A stretch of DNA of 11,383 bases. Origin: Bacillota bacterium. Its GTDB lineage: Bacteria; Bacillota; Bacilli; Alicyclobacillales; SLC66. Under the pieces are notes generated by a model that did not search any database, was not told where the DNA came from, and was given only the letters and a program-made list of their open reading frames with translations. Positions 6,774-11,383 of the stretch are shown here, piece by piece. The stretch lies in contig JAKADD010000043.1 of assembly GCA_021820825.1 (NCBI GenBank), forward strand, positions 1 to 11,383. The letters run 5' to 3'. Position numbers and translations under genes: made by a program. Positions within the stretch are counted from its first letter, which is position 1; each line of letters begins with the position of its first letter.

Positions 6774-7697
6774 TTGCTCCGGTACATCCTGAGACGGCTT
6801 TTTCATACCGTGTTCGTATTGTTCGGAATTTCCGTGATTGTATTTGTGACGGTGCGGCTGACGGGGAATCCCGCCGCCGCCATGCTGCAGGGAAGCAATC
6901 CGAGTGTTCAGGCGATCGCCTCCCTGGAAAAGGCATTGGGTTTGAACAAGCCTTACATCGTACAATATTGGATCTTTATCAAGGGAATCCTGTCACTTAA
7001 TTTTGGAACCTCTTACGTTACCGGACAAGCTGTTTTGCCCATGATTTTGTCGCGCATGGGCGCGACATTAATGCTCGCCGCAGGAGGACTCGCAGTCGGA
7101 GTCCTGATCGCCGTGCCAGTCGGAGTAATCTCAGCGATTCGGTACGGAAGTTTTGCAGATCTATTGGGTCGCGGTATTTCGTTGCTTGGCATTTCGTTCC
7201 CAAACTATTGGCTGGCCACCATGTTGATTCTCATTTTCTCAGTCGACCTTCACTGGTTTCCTGTTGCCGGAGCCGAAGGCTTTTCTTCTCTCATACTTCC
7301 CTCGTTCACACTGGGGTTTATTCTTGCCGGAATTTTGGCCAGGCTTGTTCGAACCAGCATGCTAGAGACAATGAGCAGCCAATATATCGTTACCGCGCAC
7401 GCAAAGGGCCTGAGTAAATGGCGCGTTATCGTACATCATGGGCTTCGCAACGCGCTTCTTCCCACCATCACGTTCATAGGCATTCAGTTTGGGGGACTCC
7501 TCGGAGGCGTCGTCATTCTCGAAGATGTATTTTCCTGGCCAGGTATCGGACGCCTGGTGCTGACTGCGGTCAACGAGCGCGATTACCCCGTGGTGCAGGC
7601 GTCTGTTCTTTTGCTGTCCTTCTTGTACATTATGGTGAATCTGCTCGTGGATTTGAGTTACGCATTTCTTGATCCGCGAATTCGGGTTGGAGGTTGA
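6774..7697 (+). CDS. ABC transporter permease, DppB/OppB type
   Basis: An inner-membrane permease of a peptide-type ABC importer, 307 residues, normal for the family. It opens with MLRYILRRLF, the common N-terminus of DppB-like proteins, then about six membrane segments (near 9-28, 99-121, 134-157, 172-190, 229-252 and 275-297). The cytoplasmic EAA loop that docks the ATPase is at about 204-230 (A-x-AKGLS, then HHGLRNALLP). LEDVFSWPGIGRL (249-261) and the terminal LDPRIR are family hallmarks. The start is TTG at 6774, because GGAGG (6762-6766) is 7 nt upstream; the TTG at 6768 would be nearly fused to that site. The next permease follows after 4 nt. Substrate class is inferred only from family. 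Confidence 0.93.
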   Translation: MLRYILRRLFHTVFVLFGISVIVFVTVRLTGNPAAAMLQGSNPSVQAIASLEKALGLNKPYIVQYWIFIKGILSLNFGTSYVTGQAVLPMILSRMGATLMLAAGGLAVGVLIAVPVGVISAIRYGSFADLLGRGISLLGISFPNYWLATMLILIFSVDLHWFPVAGAEGFSSLILPSFTLGFILAGILARLVRTSMLETMSSQYIVTAHAKGLSKWRVIVHHGLRNALLPTITFIGIQFGGLLGGVVILEDVFSWPGIGRLVLTAVNERDYPVVQASVLLLSFLYIMVNLLVDLSYAFLDPRIRVGG

Positions 7698-7701
7698 CGG
7701 C

Positions 7702-8610
7702 ATGAGTTCAATCTTGCAACCCAATCGAACTGCGACGCCAAGACTGGGTATGTTTTCGCGCGGCGCCCGAGTCTGGCGCCATCTCCTTGCCAATAAGGGC
7801 GGGTTGGTCGGGGTGATTCTTGTCACTGTGGTCTGTCTCTGCGCAATCTTTGCTCCGTGGATTGCTCCGCACGATCCTACCGTCGGGAGTATTTTGGACC
7901 GTCTCGATCCACCTGCCTGGATGCCTGGCGGAAACTCCCAATTCCTGCTGGGAACTGATCCAGTCGGGCGAGATCTGTTGAGCCGCATCATATTTGGGGC
8001 GAGGATTTCGCTCTACATTGGCCTGATGTCCACGCTTTTAAGTCTCGTCATCGGACTGCCGGCGGGGCTCTTGGCTGGGTTTTATTCCGGACTGGTGGAT
8101 GATGTGATCATGCGGATTGCAGATGTATTTTTCGCATTTCCATTTATCCTTTTTGCCATTCTCGTGCTCGCGCTCTTTGGACCAGGGGTTAACAATATGG
8201 TGGTTGTCCTGGGAATCGGCGGTTGGGCAAGCCTTGCCAGAGTTGTTCGGCCACAGGTGCTCGTATTGAAGGAACTCGATTACGTCAAGGCTGCGGCGAC
8301 TTATGGGGCGTCGCCTGCAGGCGTCATGTTTCGGCATTTGCTTCCAAATATATGGGGAACCGTACTCGTGATTTCCACGCTCAATATTGGCATCAACATT
8401 CTGCTCACGTCTGCTCTATCCTTTTTGGGTCTGGGACTGGATCCAATCATCCCTGATTGGGGCGGGATGATTGCGAGTGGCCAACTCTACATGACGACGG
8501 CATGGTGGGTGGACGCATTTCCCGGAATTGTCCTGATGTTGACCGTGCTCGGATTTAATCTGGTTGGCGACTGGATCCGTGACGTTGTGGATCCGACCAT
8601 GTCGAGGTGA
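7702..8610 (+). CDS. ABC transporter permease, DppC/OppC type
   Basis: The second permease, 302 residues, partner of the preceding gene product. The N-terminal OppC-type segment includes one membrane helix (about 34-54) and the motif LLGTDPVGRDLLSR (82-95) followed by GARISLYIG (99-107). The EAA loop is at about 193-216 (YVKAAATYGAS, then RHLLPN). The C-terminus GFNLVGDWIRDVVDP (284-298) matches the family's usual ending. The start is ATG at 7702, with GGAGG (7689-7693) 8 nt upstream, placed over the end of the previous gene, which suggests translational coupling. An in-frame ATG at 7669 is rejected because it lies inside the previous gene and has no binding site. ATPase subunits would complete the importer but none is in the window. 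Confidence 0.94.
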   Translation: MSSILQPNRTATPRLGMFSRGARVWRHLLANKGGLVGVILVTVVCLCAIFAPWIAPHDPTVGSILDRLDPPAWMPGGNSQFLLGTDPVGRDLLSRIIFGARISLYIGLMSTLLSLVIGLPAGLLAGFYSGLVDDVIMRIADVFFAFPFILFAILVLALFGPGVNNMVVVLGIGGWASLARVVRPQVLVLKELDYVKAAATYGASPAGVMFRHLLPNIWGTVLVISTLNIGINILLTSALSFLGLGLDPIIPDWGGMIASGQLYMTTAWWVDAFPGIVLMLTVLGFNLVGDWIRDVVDPTMSR

Positions 8611-8614
8611 TTGT

Positions 8615-11383
8615 ATGCATCCATTCGAGTTTTTTTCCGCGCAAGGGGCTTATGTTGTGCGCGATGATAAACCGCTGCATGCCAGAGTGCAATTCGTGGT
8701 TCCTGATGTTCCCAGCGCGGCAGAGTGCGGGGCGGCGCTGGAACTTGCGGGGAGGCTGGCGTTTGAATCCCTCTTTGCGCCGGAGGACCCGGCGTACTCT
8801 TGGTGCGGTGACGACGCGCGCATTCTGGAGCGGCGCCGCGTTGTCATCGGTGAAGCGAAGGACTGGCTGCGCGACCAATTGCCAGACAACGCGCGTGATT
8901 TTCTTGATCGCATGGCAACCCTGGTCGCCGGGCAGGGGCTGTTGGGTGTGTGCAGGGTCGAGGATGACGCCCCTGTGTTCATGGTCGCGGGGGCGGATGC
9001 AGCCGGATTGCTCGGAGCCGCGCGCACACTTGCAGCGTCGAATCTGTCTGCAGATCCCGTTTCGCCGAGTTGGATGCGCAATAACTGCCATGTCGTCGTT
9101 GTCGATGGGATCTCGGATCGTGGCGTTCACCCCGCCGCCGAAGCGGCCATAGAGTCTGCGTCGCGCTCCGCTTTGCCGGCGGGTGCGGGCGGGTCCCTGC
9201 ATCGCATCACCGAGATTCCCGGGTTATATGAGAGCACGGAGGATGGGTGCGACCGGGTGCTCACGGGTCGCCTTCATCTTCGCTCGGGAGGGCGCGCGAT
9301 GCTCCACGCCGCGATGCGGATTCTCGCGCCTCTCTGTCAGAACGGGGGCGCCATCCGGTTGCCGCTGACGCATGTCGCGGGCGTCGATGAAGTTTCTGCA
9401 GGGTTTGCGGTTCATCCCGGCGTGGAGGATAGTGCGCATACACTGCGTCTCAATCTGCAGGAGAGCGGATTGACAGTGGCGCTCCCTGCGGGCTTGGCGG
9501 CGGGCGTCAGGAACGCGTGGTCGGAACTGTTTGCCCCGCTTCCTGTGCGCGCGCAGGTTCCGTGGCGTGATCGCATCGATGATCTGAGCGGTGTTCCTGC
9601 AGACAGGGCTCAGCGTGCGTGGGCGTCGTATCTACTCGCGGAGTCTCACGGGTCTCCTGGGTCTCCTGGGTCTCCTGGGTCTCCTGGGTCTCCTGGGTCT
9701 CCTGGGTCTCCTGGGTCTCACGGAACTCCTGGATTTCACGGGTCTCCCGAGACCCGTGACGCATCCATATTGGCGGACGACAGCCCTGATCTCACCTGGG
9801 AGTGGCAAGATCCTGGGGAGGCCGCGGAGATTCTTGCATTGCTGGACAAAGCCCTTTTCGCGTTCGCAAACTGGGGTCTAAACGTTGACGGCGAGAGTTC
9901 TGGCGGCGAGAAACGCGAGGCAGTTGGCCCGAGTCAGGCGCCGCGCAGTCTTGAGATCTTCACCACTGTGTCGGAAGCGACGCGAATGGGGATCCGGCAG
10001 GCGGCCGAAAAACGGTCGGACATGCTGGGGCTTGACGTGGCGGTGACAATTCGCAGCGCGCACAAGTCCGGGCTTCACTGGCTGATGCAAGATGTTTTGC
10101 CAGAGATCCGCGCATGCGCAGGGGTCGTTGCGGTGCGAATCTCCGCGCGCAGGTTCGCAGATACCCACCCTGGGAAGCGAAGCGAAGTCGGCGGCGCCTT
10201 GGACAGACCGCTGCGCTACTTGCAGGAGATGTATCCGGCCGATGCGCTGTTGTCTCGTGAACTGGGGATTGGGGCAGAGCGCGTCTTGCTCGAACTGCGC
10301 GACTGCGGCCCCATGTTCCGGGTGGAGGTGCTGGACGGCGCAGGCGTCGCGATGGAAACATGGAACTTGGAAGGGTGGAGCGAACAACGCGCCTATTTGC
10401 CCTGCTGTCCGGGATCCGGCCAAGTTTGCGTATCCATGGCCGGAATCCGCGCCGCGCAGGGGAATTCGGTCATCGCACAGTATCCGGTAATGACGGATGC
10501 CGAGCGTATGTGGAAGTGGTATGGCGAAGTCGCGCTTCCTTCTCTGAAGGAAGCATTGGCGGTAGACGCGGGCGGGCATAAATTCCAGAGACTTGAAATT
10601 CACGTCTGGGAAGACTGCGCGGATACGCCGATTGTAGGGTTGGAGACGTCGTCGGTGGGGGAGGCGTTGGCGGAGGATCTCTATTTCAATACTCTGGACG
10701 CCATGCGTCGATTTGGCAAGGAGACTGGCGATTCTTCGTGGGCCAGTCCGGGTGCGGTCGTTCCTTTCGTGCATGAGCGAGCGGGAAGTGGGCCGGCGGC
10801 TGTGGTGAGTGTGCAGGCCATGCGGCAAACTGGCGAGGTTTTGGTCGCAAAGGATGGCATGCCTTCGCGGCTGTCTGTTTCGTGGCCCGCGGATCGAATG
10901 GTTCTTCACGCTCGTGAAGCCGTGTTCTCCAACGGCGAGTGGCAGGTGCGACTCGGAGGCGCGGGCTGGTCGCGGGCGGAATTGGCGACGCTGGAACGCT
11001 GGGTTGCCACGCCTTTTGCGGATGCGGAGAGACCAGAGACGCGGGAGAGGAAGGAGAAGGACGTGGCGAACGAGGTCCTGTATCCGGAGGATGTGGAATC
11101 GATCATGAGCCAGATGCCGGATACAGTCGTCCTCGAACGATCCTATGACGGGATTCCTATCTGGCTGGGCGAGTGCTATGAGACTCTGCCTGGTTACACG
11201 ACGAGTCGGGTGAAACAGGGATTGTGGAAGCCGACTCTGTTTATCAATGCCCGGCATCACGCCAATGAGGTGTCGAGCACCAACTCCGCCCTGTTGTTGA
11301 TGCGCGAATTTCTCTCCGGCGCCCGAACGCTTGAGCGAGTCAACGTCGTGTTGATTCCGCTCCAAAATGTCGACGGCGCACGC
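8615..11383 (+). CDS. Large M14-family zinc carboxypeptidase-like protein with collagen-like tract, 3'-partial
   Basis: The frame is open for 923 codons to the right edge. The ATG at 8615 has GAGG (8604-8607) 7 nt upstream over the permease stop, so coupling is likely. An M14 peptidase domain starts near residue 850. From 875 it reads FINARHHANEVSST, where His882-x-x-Glu885 is the HxxE zinc motif, then a Leu-rich helix and PLQNVDG (915-921) in place of the usual NPDG. The third zinc ligand and catalytic Glu would lie past the edge. Residues 344-379 form a Gly-X-Y tract. Residues 1-340 and 380-850 are not recognised; VAGADAAGLLGAARTLA (about 123-139) recalls Rossmann-like accessory domains of large hydrolases, a weak resemblance. 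No signal peptide or membrane segment is seen. The gene is visibly richer in G+C than the transporter genes. Likely role: hydrolysis of an imported peptide or murein peptide (inference). Confidence 0.85.
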   Translation, partial: MHPFEFFSAQGAYVVRDDKPLHARVQFVVPDVPSAAECGAALELAGRLAFESLFAPEDPAYSWCGDDARILERRRVVIGEAKDWLRDQLPDNARDFLDRMATLVAGQGLLGVCRVEDDAPVFMVAGADAAGLLGAARTLAASNLSADPVSPSWMRNNCHVVVVDGISDRGVHPAAEAAIESASRSALPAGAGGSLHRITEIPGLYESTEDGCDRVLTGRLHLRSGGRAMLHAAMRILAPLCQNGGAIRLPLTHVAGVDEVSAGFAVHPGVEDSAHTLRLNLQESGLTVALPAGLAAGVRNAWSELFAPLPVRAQVPWRDRIDDLSGVPADRAQRAWASYLLAESHGSPGSPGSPGSPGSPGSPGSPGSHGTPGFHGSPETRDASILADDSPDLTWEWQDPGEAAEILALLDKALFAFANWGLNVDGESSGGEKREAVGPSQAPRSLEIFTTVSEATRMGIRQAAEKRSDMLGLDVAVTIRSAHKSGLHWLMQDVLPEIRACAGVVAVRISARRFADTHPGKRSEVGGALDRPLRYLQEMYPADALLSRELGIGAERVLLELRDCGPMFRVEVLDGAGVAMETWNLEGWSEQRAYLPCCPGSGQVCVSMAGIRAAQGNSVIAQYPVMTDAERMWKWYGEVALPSLKEALAVDAGGHKFQRLEIHVWEDCADTPIVGLETSSVGEALAEDLYFNTLDAMRRFGKETGDSSWASPGAVVPFVHERAGSGPAAVVSVQAMRQTGEVLVAKDGMPSRLSVSWPADRMVLHAREAVFSNGEWQVRLGGAGWSRAELATLERWVATPFADAERPETRERKEKDVANEVLYPEDVESIMSQMPDTVVLERSYDGIPIWLGECYETLPGYTTSRVKQGLWKPTLFINARHHANEVSSTNSALLLMREFLSGARTLERVNVVLIPLQNVDGAR
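9644..9724 (+). repeat. 9-bp coding microsatellite, collagen-like Gly-X-Y tract
   Basis: Seven perfect tandem copies of TCTCCTGGG at 9653-9715, flanked by one variant copy on each side: TCTCACGGG (9644-9652) and TCTCACGGA (9716-9724). Because the unit is 9 bp, copy-number change keeps the frame. It encodes SHG, (SPG)7, SHG at residues 344-370, followed by TPG, FHG and SPE. This is Gly-X-Y in register, with serine at X and mostly proline at Y. Being this exact, it is probably young or actively changing. Confidence 0.95.
9736..9759. repeat. Perfect 11-bp inverted repeat beside the microsatellite
   Basis: The arms TCACGGGTCTC (9736-9746) and GAGACCCGTGA (9749-9759) are exact reverse complements with a 2-nt centre. 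The left arm contains the sequence found in the variant microsatellite units, so the right arm looks like an inverted copy of one. It lies inside the coding frame (residues 374-382). Confidence 0.9.

Noticed and set aside
9644..9724. Possible CRISPR-like or integration-type repeat array
   Set aside because: The unit is 9 bp with no spacers and stays in frame within a protein; it is a coding microsatellite.
9507..9764. Minus-strand ORF with a TQE repeat protein
   Set aside because: It is the reverse reading of the 9-bp microsatellite; the sense frame continues on both sides for hundreds of codons.
9878..11365. 495-codon minus-strand ORF opposite the M14 gene
   Set aside because: Long antisense frames are expected in GC-rich coding DNA; there are no domains and no binding site, and the sense frame has M14 motifs and operon spacing.

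Overview
The window looks like chromosomal DNA of a Gram-positive Bacillota, perhaps an Alicyclobacillaceae-like bacterium. The signs are strong AGGAGG-type ribosome binding sites, frequent TTG and GTG starts, tRNA genes that all encode their own CCA end, a secreted protein with cell-wall-binding-repeat (CWB2)-like modules, and Firmicute-style intrinsic terminators. The family-level placement is inference; no marker gene fixes it.

Layout. (1) Positions 2-1189 (+): 3' part of an unnamed gene whose product carries a PD-(D/E)XK nuclease-like signature. (2) 1220-1672 (+): a compact tRNA operon, Gly(GCC)-Ile2(CAU)-Arg(ACG)-Gly(UCC), with promoter and terminator. (3) 1848-2960 (-): a polytopic membrane protein of unknown function. 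(4) 3041-3200: an intrinsic terminator and three tandem 20-bp units, both downstream of the next gene. (5) 3222-4649 (-): a secreted protein with CWB2-like repeats. (6) 4650-5159: a divergent intergenic region with candidate promoters on both strands. (7) 5160-8610 (+): an oligopeptide-type ABC importer, with a substrate-binding protein and two permeases. A terminator-like hairpin sits between the binding protein and the first permease. (8) 8615 to the window edge (+): a very large protein of at least 923 residues. It has a Gly-X-Y (collagen-like) tract encoded by a perfect 9-bp microsatellite, and an M14 zinc-carboxypeptidase domain that begins just before the edge.

The transporter genes and the M14 gene are tightly packed (4-nt gaps, ribosome binding sites at or over the preceding stop codons) and probably form one operon. 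A reasonable inference is peptide capture, import and hydrolysis. No ATPase gene is visible, so the transporter is incomplete within the window. The PD-(D/E)XK gene beside the tRNA cluster and the microsatellite-bearing M14 protein are the most unusual items. I do not see a clear-cut novel multi-gene system.
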